NCBI GenBank assembly: GCA_026873275.1
Contig: JANTUC010000005.1
Span: forward strand, 620,001-684,000
Reading direction: 5' to 3'
From: Pseudopithomyces maydicus
Lineage: Eukaryota > Ascomycota > Dothideomycetes > Pleosporales > Didymosphaeriaceae
DNA: 64,000 bases
Positions 33,497 to 45,529 of the stretch are shown piece by piece. The notes under the pieces were generated by a model. It had not been told where the DNA came from. It searched no databases and worked only from the letters and a program-made list of their open reading frames with translations. A program made the translations under genes and the position numbers. Every line of letters starts with the position of its first letter. The stretch's first letter is position 1.

Positions 33497-35657
33497 ATGC
33501 CGCTTAAGCGAACTTCGTGGCAAGCCAATGGAGGTGACGGATCATCAGCATCGTCAACGACGCGGCCTAGGCTGTCCAAATCAGCCACCAACGAGACTGA
33601 TCCTACGCCTAGCATCTCGCGAAAAGTCAAAGCTTGTGCTGCTTGCAGGAAGCAAAAGGTTGTGTCTCAGTCCCTTCTCTATTTTAAACCTGACTTACGA
33701 GTAGATAAAATGCATTATGAAAGATGGACCACCGTGTCAAAGATGTATTGAACGAGGCCTGTCTTGCATACTCAACAAGAGTTTACAAACCCTGATTGAG
33801 GAGCGATCCCAGTGGAAGACCACCGTCATCAAGGACCTCGATAATATGCATACAGCGTTACAACAGGTCTTAGGCAAGCTTTCTCTCCCGGACCTCCCAC
33901 CTCTCCACACAGAAAGTCTGGATAGTGAAATCTCGCCACGTGAATATGTCATCGAGAAGGATGAAGCAGGCCCTTCCTGTGATAACTCACCTCGCCTCTC
34001 TCCACGCGACGATGCTGTACCACATGTCCCCATAGAATCTCTCTATCAGATAACAAGATTGCGAGCACTCCGTTCAGACGATACAGAAGAACAAAAGGCA
34101 AGTCCATCACATGGACTCCACCAGCAAGTAACGGACTTCATATCGAATGGTATCGTCAGCGTTGAGGACGCTAAGCGTCTGGTGGACTTCTACTTCAATC
34201 GAATAGATCATTTTATGTATGAGATTGGTCGCGGGAAATATCGCGATTTTGAAACCCTGCGTCGCGGTTCGTCTCTTTTACTGGCATGTATATGCACAGT
34301 TGCAGCACTGCACGACCCAATGAGCAACCAGCTGTACACGGTGTGTAAGCGCGAATTTCAGCGTCTGATGGCTGCATCAATGTTCGACCGACGAATCGAC
34401 CAGGACCATCTTCGCGCAATGTGCATTGGTATGATCGTCATACCCACGGAGGAAGTGCAGTGGACTGATTGATCTCTGCTGTAGGCGCATATTGGTTACA
34501 TGATATCTCGTGGACTCTCTCCGGCTACGCTATTCGTCGTGCTACAGAAGCTAACCTAAGCAACAACTATTACCGCCTTGTAAATAAGGGCGAGGAAGAT
34601 GCCTTGGACAACATAAGAATATGGTACACCATACCCTATTCACTTACTGCAGTATTGCTTACCCGTATCTAGGTACGTTCTTTACATCTGCGATCATCAC
34701 CTCTCTATATTGTATGGGCGGCCGTCGATCGTCCGTGAGGATGCTACTATAGCGGGCTGGAAACAGTTGATAACAGTACCTGGTTTTACGGAGAGCGACA
34801 AGCGCCTGGTAAGCCAAATGGCATTGTTGACAATCATGAGCAATGTTCGCGAGCTATTCGGTCCTGATACTGGCGGACCTTTGCCACAGGCGTTCGCGCC
34901 CCAGCTAGTCAACTTCGATCGACAGATTGACCAGTGGATGGGTTATTGGTCAGAGGAGCTGCATAGTAAGATTTTATCCAGCTTTACTTACTTGAAGCTT
35001 ACAAGAGTAGAGTTCCATCGACACATTGGGGAGTTTCCTACGAAAGGGGTCATACTCCATCACCATCTTGCGAAACTACATTTGCATTCTTACGTCTTTC
35101 GTGGCCTTAAAGGTACATCGGTTCCATCATACTTTGAGGACAGTTCTGCTGCGGCAGTCTACGCAGCCACATCGACCGTTGAGATGTTATTATCCGATCA
35201 CGACATCCGGGCAAGTCTAGTCGGCATACCTCACTACTTGCATTCCATGATTGCATTTGCATGTGTGTTTCTACTTAAAGTGACTGCGCAACACAACGGT
35301 CCTAGCATTGACGGTAAAGCGGTCTATGACCTCACCAACAAAGCAGTAGAGCAATTCAGAGCAACGTCCGTAGGAAAGTGGCACCTTGTACACATGATGG
35401 CGGAGGGACTGGAGAAACTAATCGTATCGAAAACTGATCGACCTCCGGAAGATGACCATTCAGTGACTGCGACCACAAACCAAACTGCAGATCCTCTTGA
35501 CCGTTCTCCACAGGCACCTTCTACAACAGTTCTGACCGGGTTTTATGAAGATGACCCCATGGGAAATGGGTTCGACGACTTTGGATTTGGGAACCCCTCT
35601 TTCCTGAATATCGAACCTGGAGAGCTAGACTTCAACTTTTCTGGATTTGGCCTGTGA
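33497..35657 (+). CDS. Zn2Cys6 fungal transcription factor
   Basis: Exons 33497-33658, 33705-34428, 34485-34623 and 34673-35657 give 669 residues; all joins restore conserved text. The binuclear cluster is split by intron 1: ACAACRKQK then IKCIMKDGPPCQRCIERGLS plus C, the six Cys of the GAL4 type. A coiled dimerisation helix follows (LIEERSQWKTTVIKDLDNMH). The fungal-specific middle homology region contains ISWTLSGYAIRRATEANLSN and ICDHHLSILYGRPSIVREDA. The acidic C-terminus (FYEDDPMGNGFDDFGFG) looks like an activation domain. Its tail-to-tail neighbour is a PDR ABC transporter, a common regulator-target arrangement, but this is only positional. Confidence 0.94.
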
Positions 35658-35881
35658 GCACATTCTTCTCAAGCGGTCACCAACACATATACAAATAATA
35701 CATTTGGAAAAGACGAATACTGGCATTTAGAAGCCATCTAAGGTCTACTACATGTTTCACCCAATATCTAAATCCCAATATTAAACACATTAGGAACGAG
35801 AATAGGAAAGTATAACCAACTGAAGGAACCACGAGAGCGATCTCAAGTCAATTGAATGACAGACGCGCATCTCCAGAAAAT

Positions 35882-38800
35882 CTAGTTCTTCTTCTCCTTC
35901 TTCTTCCCTTTCGGCACCCTAAAAATCCAGTACAAAGCTATAGCAGCCGCAACATTAAATGCGACATACACCCACAGCAGCCCAAAGTCCCTCCACCTAT
36001 GGTCCCATTCGGCATTGATGCGATGTAGAAACTGGTCGGTAGATGACAGCTGACAAAAGTTGCATGCATCGGTGGCCTCCGGACTCTGCAGATATCCACC
36101 GGCGCTGTCGATGTACGCCTTCATGTACTCGCCGCAAGTTTGATTTTCTGGCGGCGAGAAGGTTTGGAACTCGTTCGGAGAGCAGTACGCAGGTGCTTGG
36201 CCCAGCGCCGTACTCATGAAAGAGCTAACGAGGTAGGTGAATGGGTTCACGCGATACATGAATATCCAGAAGCGAGGGAGGCGGTCTGGTCCCGCAAGAA
36301 TGCCACAAAATGCGTAAAGCATGATCCCTAGTAGAGTTGCCACGCCTGATACATGCGTTAGAACGGAACTTTCAACGCGAGAGTGTGTTGTGATCTTACC
36401 TCCAGCAACTTCTTCGTTGGGTGCCCCGGCAATAAGCAAGTGGGCAAAGGAACTAGCGAACAGAAACGTTGCCACGATGATGAGCAGTAGGCCGAAGCTT
36501 CGGATATTCACCGAGTCTGTGGGTTCTGCATTGCGGTAGAATCCTACAGGATAGAACCATACCAAAAAGCAGAAGATGGCCACGATCTACGCATGATTAG
36601 TAAGACAAATCTTTGCAGCACACTCGCAGAATCCTGACTTACAATGTTCCAGAACATTTCAATGACAATGTTCGAGAAGAGAAATGCTTGCCACATGTAC
36701 GTTTTCGACTGCCTCTCCCGCGCTTCGTATAAAGTGCGTTGGACCACGAAGTTTGGCATGATCTGATAGACAAGCTGAAAGACAACGAACAGGAACACAA
36801 AGATGGCGAACATCTGCTGGAAGTTAGAACTCCTGTCTGTCCCAAACTCCTGTCTGTCTCAAGCGGTGCTAAAATGCCTACCTGGTTCTGAAGGCCCTGA
36901 GCTGAATTCTCCATCTTGAAGAATGAGAAGCCAATGAGGAGAGACTGAAAAAGGTAAGCAAGGGTGCTTGTTGCCGCTGACAAGGGTCTCAACTTACACA
37001 ACCGATTGCAAGGAGAGCTTTAGAGTATATATAGGACGGTGTTCTCCAATATTGTTGGGCACATCGGTTGGCCACCACTGTAAACTGCGTTGTAAATGAC
37101 GCAGCAAACTCTTGATAACTCGACGTTTTCTCGTCCATGACTGCAGATGGTTTATTCACGAGCTCTCTGAGTTGCGAAAGCTCCTTGTGAATTTCCACGT
37201 ATTCGGGAGAGCTTCTCCACACCGTAGGCCAGTCGATGTCCGTATGAGTCGAGCCGGGTGTCGCACCGATAGCATCCAACCTATGTGTATCAGAAACAAC
37301 AGCCTATTATTACGGTGACCACATCAAACTTACATGTATTCCGCAGGATTGGAGCTCGGGTCATACGTCGGCGCGCCGTTCCGTTGGAAATAGTCGATAA
37401 GAACCTTTGAACCTTGCCCAATATCGCCAAAATATACAGTGCGCCCTCCCTTCGCCAATAGAAGCAGGCGATCGAATCGCTGGAACAGCATAGCACTAGG
37501 CTGATGGATCGTGCATAGGATACTGCAGAATCTTAGTATGTACTCGGTGTGGCACAATCGCCGTACTCACGCTTGCCCGTTATTTGTCAATTTTTCCATC
37601 AAGTTACAGATTGACCAGGATGTTTGACTGTCCAAACCAGATGTTGGTTCGTCAAGAAAGAGCAAAAGTTTTGGTCTGGCAGCAAGCTCGACTCCGATCG
37701 TCAATCTCTTCCGTTGTTCGACATTCAGACCGTCACCAGGAACGCCAACGACAGCATCGGCGTAGTCGTCCATGTCCAGGATATGGATGACCTGAAAGGA
37801 TTCAGTTAAAGCACACTTTTTTGGCGAATGGTGCAAAAGCCTACCTCATCAACATATGCCAGCTTCTCTTTGCGCGAGTACTCGGATGGTTGACGGAGGA
37901 GAGCACTGAACTCAAGAGCCTCTCGTACAGTGCTGCTGTGGAGATGGATATCTTGCTGCATGACGTATCCTGTCTGCCGTTGAAAGGAGTCGTCGCGTTC
38001 CCGACCGTCTACGAACATTGAACCGGTGATGACGCCCATGGTAGTGCGACTTGCGAGTACGTCCAGTAAGGTAGTCTTACCGGCTCCGCTCACGCCCACT
38101 GTGCCACGTTAGCATCATCCAAATAAAGTAGCGTGGGCTTCATACTCAGAGCTGTCAGCGTTCCAGGCTTGACCCAACCGTCAACATTCTGCAAGATTTT
38201 CCGGGTCTCGTTCTTGATCTGCACTTCGTAGCAGACATCTTCCCAATGAAAAATGCTTTGATGCTTCTGAACCACAGATGCAGAATCACTGTCGTTACTG
38301 TGTTCTTCAGTATGCTTGACCACGGATTTCCCCGTCTCTTCATCGATCTTTTGCCGCTTTGCCATAGCTTTGAGGCTCTTTCTGCGAAAGACTAACACCT
38401 CGCCCTTTGAGCGAGCCGACGCAACCAGTTCGGATGCAATGAGGTGAAGCGCCCCAAGAACGATGATGAACGCAACAATGATTCCGAAATTGCGCCATCG
38501 GTGGCTGTATTGGTACTTGTACGTAGTGCTAGCGAAAGCAGTCCCGTTGATATAATCGGCACCTGCGACGCTTCCCTTGGCAGCACAAGCTCGTTGGCTG
38601 GGAGAAACACCCTCGTATGATGGGCCTGAAGGAACGAATTCAGCGCATGGGAACTGACGCCCATTGAACTCGTTTACGAGGACGCTTTCGAAACCGTAAG
38701 ATATGGGATTCACGTGTCGGATCCAGCTTGCCCAACTAAACCAGAGATTAGCTAAGGTTTGTCACGAAGAAAGTAACGCACCCTCTCATGTCATCAACTG

Positions 38801-41106
38801 GGATAACGAAGCCAGTGTACAAAATCATTGCCATAAGAATGATCGAAGAAGGAGCCAGTGCCTGAGCGATAGTCTTTGTGACGGAAGCAAATAGTCTAGG
38901 ATGGTTAGTCTGACACTTGATATCGACTAGAATACATACCTGAAGAACATGGACATGGATAGCAACATGGAAAATGCGATGAGAAAGAAGAAGAAAAATG
39001 CTCCTGCATCGCGTCGAAGGTTGGTCATAAAATAGAGAGTCGTGTTAACAAGAATCGCGTTGGTGATTTTGTAAGGCAAGTCCATGATCATACTGGCCAC
39101 GGCTTCTGCACTGGGATGATACAAAGCATAACGATTGTGCTGAGCTTGTTGTCAGCTCATATCCATTGAGTTTCAAGGACTTTTTTATCTCACCTTCTCA
39201 ACGATTTCTCGTTTTGCGTATAATGAGAAAACCTCCAGCATACTGGCAAACGCGTTCAAGAGTACCTGTAGAGTTAGAATCTGGCTCCATGGGCTAGATC
39301 GAATTCCGGAATAGTAATGCAATACTCACCAGCATAAAAAGAACAGCACCTCGAGCAAAGAATGAAGAGGTGTTACCAGGTAGATTGAAGAAGATGCTAG
39401 CGATGATCAATGCCTCGATGAAATTGATTACAAGCATGGCGATCGGTACGGATGGATCGGCCTTCAATCTCTGGAAGTCTCGCCACATGCAGAGCTTGAT
39501 CTGGCCCCAGTAAGACAAGGTGTAAGGCGATCGCTCACGTTGAGCTTTGGACTTTTCCATCCTTCGTGCATGGGCAAAGTCGCTCTGAGATGTGCTGTTC
39601 AGAGGGTGAGCCTGAGAGTAAGCCTCAATCTCTTCCAAGAGTATCTTGCGCTCGTCACTTTGTTGCCAGCACTGTGCGAAGTCGTCGGATGTGCGCGGTA
39701 CACGATTCTCGAAGCCAGGCCTTACGATTCGTTCTGATGGTGAGGTCATGGAGGTCAGAAAGTCGGGAACTGTTTGGGCATCGGGACATTGGAATCCGAG
39801 CTTTTCAAAGTAGCTTTTGGCTTTCTCTGCCGAACCGAAGTATATTTGTCGTCCTTCGTATAACACGGTAACCTTGTCGAAGAGCTAGCGAACAGTCAGT
39901 CTAAGCAAGAACGGGGTCTATCTATGTTCAAGGAGACTTACGTCATAAGCAGCCTGTGGTGCTTGGTAGATGGCCACGAACGTTGAAGTTCCAAAGACGT
40001 CGCACTGGGTTCGAAGGGTCTTGCAAAATTCTACTGCGTTTGCAGAATCCAGACCTCTAGTGGAATTGTCCCTGTGCAACCGTCAGTATACTTTTGAAAA
40101 ATGAAGCAAATGTTTCTGATAGGAGACTCATCGTTAGCTAACGTACCAACACTGAAGGGGCGCATAGCTCAGAGCGGCTTCAGAAATAGTCACCCTCTTA
40201 CGCTCGCCTCCGCTTACACCGCGTACGAAATCGTCTCCAACACACGTGTTGATAGTGTGGCTGATGCCAAACATTGCCATGACGACATCTCGGAGATGTT
40301 CTGCATACTGCTCTCGTGTGATACCACCCGGGATTGTGCGCGGCGTTCGAGCAAGTCTGGGAGTTTATCAGATGGTGTATAAGCATGGAGGGGGAGTATA
40401 CATACGCAGCAAAGTAAAGGGTATCGCCTACTGTAAGTTGGGGGAAATGCCTGTCGACTTCTGCTGTATAGATGGCTTCCCCACGGAACTCTTTGTGCAT
40501 TTGTGCAGGTGTGATGCCTTGATAGCTCATGTAAGAGCTTGGGCTGACTTTGAAGCCATGCGTCTCGCCAGATATCGTCTTTAGTAGAGTGGAACAGCCG
40601 CTACCAGGTGGCCCTAAGACACAGCACTGCTCTCCTGGAAGCACCAACCCATCTAGATCCCGCAAGATTTCGATCTTTTGCGCACCTCGACCGAAAAGCG
40701 CGGGGAGCTTCAGGACAAAGTTCGCTACACTTGATTGGAAGTCTGTAGGTGATCCAACGCCCGACACATTTAGGTTCTTGAAGGCCACACCGGCCACACG
40801 CGCGGGGACGTCTGAGCTGTATCTGACATTGTAAAATGCTTTTGCCCAACGCTGGGAGCTGAAATTGGGAGAATTGGGATCAAGACAGGAGCCCTCACCA
40901 GCTTCAAAGGGCGACTCATAGGAAGTTTGGTGAGACTGTGCTGTAAGTTTCCGGGCTAACGAGAGAACAGCATTGGCACGTTCTGCTTCATCTTCTTTGG
41001 GCGAAGGATGTACACCTTTCAAGCTGGAGCTGGAATCGATGCTGCCCAGTGTAATATGCCCCTTTTCTTTCTGTTCCTCATGCACTCCACCCAAAGCAGC
41101 CGACAT
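35882..41106 (-). CDS. Full-length PDR-type ABC transporter (ABCG, CDR1-like)
   Basis: ATG 41106 (MSAALGGVHEEQKEKG), about 1,440 residues over about 15 short introns read by eye (for example around 40403, 40143, 39940, 38146 and 37570). Order (NBD-TMD)2. NBD1 has GPPGSGCSTLLKT, with Cys in place of the Walker A Lys as usual in PDR proteins, signature VSGGERKRVTISEA and NSTRGLDSANAVEF. TMD1 includes FFFFFLIAFSMLLSMSMFFR. NBD2 has the canonical GVSGAGKTTLLDVLASR, degenerate signature LNVEQRKRLTIGVEL and LFLDEPTSGLDSQTSW. TMD2 ends WVYVAFNVAAAIALYWIFRV and a Lys-rich tail. No break is seen. It exports azoles or other lipophilic compounds across the plasma membrane. Confidence 0.94.
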
Positions 41107-42336
41107 ATTCAGGACAACGCCGCCGTAGTAGGCGTGGGCGTTATGATGCCGGTAGAATCGATGCCAAGGAGATACGAGGGTAGGATTGATTTAAAGAAAG
41201 GGTAAAAGGAACCCGCTCAAGTAGACCAGAATGCACGAAAAGCTAGGACAACTAGCAATGGAACGGTGGACAGGTAGCGACGCTCTGGAGATAGCATGTT
41301 CATACGGTGGACAAGGTACCACTTGTAGTCGTGTCAGAAACAGTCCTCAGGACATACGGAAGCTGAGGTCTGCGCGCATCGCGCGCGCACCGAATGCCAA
41401 GTGACAAGAGTTCAACGAAGAGCAAGACGTCGACATCCCCTGCGCTTAGCGTGATCAGCCCGAAGGATCAGATAGCATCTTGGCGCGGTAATGGTTCGAT
41501 AGGCGAATCATTGTATCACTGAAGCTCTTGGAAATACCGAATAAGCCTTAGGAGTCACTTGCTATGCGCGGCACGATGAGCAGGGACGAGGCGAATCATC
41601 ATGCTGTGAAGGAGTGCGCGGCACCCGACGCGTCCGAGGAGGCCGGCACCGGCACTTCCTCGGCTTTTCTACGCCTCCACTGCTAAATCGTAGAATCGAT
41701 TTTGGTCCTTTAGAAGGTAGCTGCTGCAGATGTAAAAATAATCGCTTCGTGTACATACTGCATCTCCTCTTGTCATTTCGACGGTAGGATAATAGGAGTA
41801 CACCCCGGTGGCGGTGCTCCAGGGCTCAGCCGGGGCATAGGCCCGGGCGTGCTCGGGTCAGGTGATCTATCAGTCAGGTGACTTTCACTGCACCTGCCAA
41901 TCATCAACACCTTTGCCTGTAAATTGGATAGTGCATAATTTTACCTATGAATAATCTCCCTATCCAGCAATACATACAGTCATTACACAAGAGACTGCGT
42001 CACATCATGCCCAAGATCGACGCCACCCATACCGAACAATAGCAACGGCAAAACGTCAAATTGCTCCCCGCCCGCCATTGAGTATTCCGTAGAAAGACCT
42101 CTCTTGATCAACAAAGACGGACAAATCGAACTCGACACTTCGTTACAAAGGATGAAACAGATAATCCCAACGTTCCTCCACCACGTGGCGGAAATTTGGC
42201 CCTGGGGTCCCTTACAAGAAACTAGTGAAATACGTAGTAGTAGCAATACACATATATACATACATCGACCCTACAAATCACCATTACCCCTACAGATTAC
42301 CATCAATCGCCAGTTATTCTCCACACCACACCAGCC
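41107..42336. other. Intergenic, divergent, 1.2 kb
   Basis: Holds the promoters of the leftward ABC transporter and the rightward small secreted protein. A TATATA lies at 42253-42258, 79 bp before the latter. GC-rich block at 41800-41860. No gene is supported. Confidence 0.5.
42253..42258 (+). promoter_or_regulatory. TATA-like element of small secreted protein gene
   Basis: CATATATACATACATC block 79 bp before ATG 42337, followed by a CA-rich leader. Position fits a core promoter. Confidence 0.4.
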
Positions 42337-42671
42337 ATGCAACCCTACGCCTCCCTCTGCTTCACCATCATCGCCACCCTCTCCCTCATCTCCCTCGTCG
42401 CAGGCGCCCTAAAAACGAGCAAACCGTGCCCTCTCGAAACCAACCCAACGCGCCCCTATCAAGTCACGGGTCCCATTTCCGGTGAGTTTTCTTTTGCGTC
42501 TTTCTGGGGCTTGCTGAGTTCTGATGTATATGTGTGCCTGTGTATATAGCGTGTAGGATTCCGTACTGCCATCTTGAGACGACGACGTATGTGGTTGCGA
42601 AGCCGACGACGACGTATACGACGACGGAGACGATGCAGATTGTTAATGCTGGGAATTGTGCGGTTATGTAG
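42337..42671 (+). CDS. Small secreted cysteine-containing protein
   Basis: Exons 42337-42481 and 42550-42671 (68-nt intron, GTGAGT donor) give 88 residues. The signal peptide is MQPYASLCFTIIATLSLISL followed by VAG. The mature part, about 65 residues, has four Cys (KPCPLE, ACRIPYCH, GNCAVM) and a Thr/Tyr repeat region (TTTYVVAKPTTTYTTTETM). Four Cys imply two disulfides, fitting an apoplastic small secreted protein; the Thr-rich stretch could be O-mannosylated. Effector or wall role is inference. The family is not recognised. Confidence 0.65.
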
Positions 42672-42980
42672 GGTGGTTAGATTGTGTGGTATGCTAGGGG
42701 CTAGGTGGTTGGATGGGATAGGTCAGTTTGGGGTTTTTCTACAGACTATGACATTGTCTTGATCATGTAGGGATTGTTTGCCTTTCCATATTCCAGAGAT
42801 AGATTAGAAGTACCAGGAATACAGTGTTGGCTCTATGCTGGGTAGATCAAACACGTCTGTCCGTCAAAAAGGACCATAATCATCCGGATCAGCGTATGAG
42901 ACAGGTGTACATCAAGTTGTAGTGTCATTGGGTAATGTCTAGCAACTAATCGCTTATGGGGACCCAAGAAGTGCAAGATT
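42672..42980. other. Convergent intergenic
   Basis: 3' flanks of the small secreted protein and the rhodopsin-like gene. Nothing recognised. Confidence 0.5.
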
Positions 42981-44199
42981 TCATGTCGAGATGGGACGAA
43001 TCGTATCCTCCTCGCGCGTCGACGACATCGCAAAATCGTGCGACCTAACTTGAAGCATCTCTTGCGGTGATGAATCTTCAAACGTCAAGGCCTTTGACAG
43101 CGAGTCGCCTGCTTCTTGCCCAACCAATAACGAGCCTACCAAGGTAGTAGACTGGGTAGCCTGGCTACCAACACTGTCAGTCAGCGCTCGACTTTTACGC
43201 ATATGGGCAGCTGGAATAGATGGGCTGGTCTGGTGAGATAGCCTCGTGTCTCGACTCCCGGTAGTAGAAGTACGGGAAGCAGGATAGAAGGACCATGGCT
43301 GTGGACTCGCTTCGCCGAATTCATCGACTTCGAAGATCTCACGGATGACAGTCCACGTGAAGGGTATGTTGGCGACGATGATGGCCATGGATGACTCGCG
43401 GAGGTACCAAGAAAGCCACGTGTGAAGGTATGGCCTGTGGATAGAGTAGAATGCGCTCAGGGTCGCGGCAGCCACGGTGAATATCCCCATGGAGAAGATG
43501 GCGCAGAGAATTAGCTTCCGTCTGAGCGGGAGTGATGACCGGATGAGCATTTGGAGCGCAATGCATAGCATGATGATATCGGAGGATATGTTGAAAATGG
43601 TCTTGGTGATGCGATGGTCGATCAGCGTGTTGCATTGCCTGGATTCCGTGGGAATCGTGTAATACTCCGAGAAAGGGCGGCACCAGGCGGTGAAGTATAA
43701 TATCTCTGTAACAACGAAGCCGATTGCTACGTATACGGAGAGAAGTTTGATAGCAATATTCTCCGTGCGCAGTGCAGTGCGAGTCAAGCGGTGGTACATG
43801 ATCAGTAGGCAGGTCTTGCAGGTCCAGATTACGAGGATTAGCATCTGCTCCACAACGATCATGAGCTTGCTGCCATATCGGCGCCGGGCAATATCGTGTG
43901 CGCTCAGTGTGCTCCAGTCAAATCCGAGTGGCTCGAGATTGGATCCAGCTTTGAGATATTTGTTGGAGATGACGATGAAGGTGGTGTAGCACGAGGATAC
44001 AAACAAACCCATGAGCCAATCATCGAACTGGAGGGCCCTGATCGACCGAAAGAGGAGCTTGCGAGAAGTTCTGAAAGGCATGATGGTTAGTCTCCTGTCC
44101 GAAGCATGGCTGGATTTTCAAGGCTCACAATCTGGCTATTACTATGGCAATGACAACGATCCACCATATCCACGACTCCCCACTGTAAGGCATCGCCAT
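42981..44199 (-). CDS. Fungal rhodopsin-domain integral membrane protein (PTH11-like region)
   Basis: Exons 44199-44129 and 44070-42981 (58-nt intron) give 386 residues. The N-terminal exon supplies the first membrane helix (SWIWWIVVIAIVIARL), joined in frame to SRKLLFRSIRALQFDDWLMG. Further helices follow, with the family motif RTENIAIKLLSVYVAIGFVV, and CRPFSEYYTIP, QCNTLIDHRITKTIFNISSD and RRKLILCAIFSMGIFTVAAA. The soluble C-terminal tail (~100 residues) is Ser/Thr-rich. The pattern matches the fungal rhodopsin-like family widespread in Pezizomycotina, related to PTH11-type receptors, with no retinal-binding claim. Signalling at the plasma membrane is plausible; the ligand is unknown. A second in-frame ATG lies at 44193. 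Confidence 0.85.
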
Positions 44200-45529
44200 G
44201 GCTGTCGTGATCTGTTTGGCCGCCAATGCTTACGCGATTGTCGTAGGCACATATTGTGTCAAGATGGCCGGGGAGCGGGGGTGCAGGAGGTGCAAGTACC
44301 AAGTAGGCTAAGAAAAGTAAAGTTTGCGTTGTGTCAAGCCTGTGTGGTACTCGAAAATTTATGTTGTATCTGGCAATGAGGGATTGGATACCGTCGCGGG
44401 TGGTGGTGGCTGCTAAGTTGAGTTGATTGGTGGGAGCTTCGGATGCAACCAGGAGAGACAGAAGAAGAGAGCGAAAACGGCGAAGGGATTGCCTCGAGAA
44501 AGGATGTGCAGTCAATTGTTGCGGCCGTGAAGCGTGAGAGATGATGCATGGTGTTTTTGTGGGAAGCTGATGGGCTTTGCGGGGTACTGGGCTTGGTGAC
44601 GCTACGGGTTGCACCGGGCATGCGCCTCGTACTCTTCAAATCATAAACTCACGAGTCTCCTATCTGTTTATCGCCGTAGTAGCTATTTCGGTGATCTCTA
44701 GAACATGTACCATTCTCAAGCGCCCCCCAGTCGCGAATCAATCTCCGACACGTCGTCATTAGGCATTGGTTGATTAGTTATACTGCGACAAGGAACAGCC
44801 GGTTGCTCGTGGAAGAGGAGTGGCCCTTGTCTCTCCAGGGTGGTGCGAATCTCGCAAGGAAGGCCTTTTTTCGAATGGGTGCGTGGGTAAGGCCAGCTCA
44901 GCCACAGCGGATGCCACCGTGCTCTGAGTTGGACGCGCAATCGGCCCCCTGGGATCCACCGTGAATGCATTTGTCTCCGTGGCGCCTGGGATCAATGAGG
45001 TGCAAGCTGGATAGCGTGAAAGGTGCTTGCTGAGTGTCGGAAGAGTACGGCGGGGATACGGAATACGACGGCATACGCAAGCGCCAGGTCTGATTGGTCG
45101 GCTTGTGCTCTTGCACGATGGGGGGCACTGTGGGAGCTTGAGCTTCTAGGCCCTGTCGCACGTTGATTTGTACACCGCCACAAGGATGATTCGACCCAGG
45201 AGCTCGTTCAATCGTTCAGCATCGACCAGACCATGGCGAGCTGCAAGGCGAACCAATAAGACGGCAGACGGGCCGCAAGCTCAGAGGTTGGCTGTTGTGG
45301 GGGTGCTGCGCCATCTTGTCGAGTAGGGTCCGTCAAACAGCGTTTGCAACAGCCACCCTACGTAGTTGATCTGCAGCCTTCCTGCTTTTGCGACCGCCCT
45401 CGGCCCTCTGCTGCCTACTACCGTATTCTTCTTATTGTTGTTGTTGCTCTTCTAATTCTTCGTCTTGCCTTTCCCTTTCCCTCATGAACCCCTCCAGCAC
45501 ATAGTGTAGCAGCTCCGACGCCCTATGCT
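44200..45529. promoter_or_regulatory. Divergent intergenic, 1.3 kb
   Basis: Between the leftward rhodopsin-like gene and the rightward glucosyltransferase gene; contains both promoters. The last 150 bp are CT-rich with a (ttgttgttg) stretch near 45436. No gene is supported. Confidence 0.45.
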
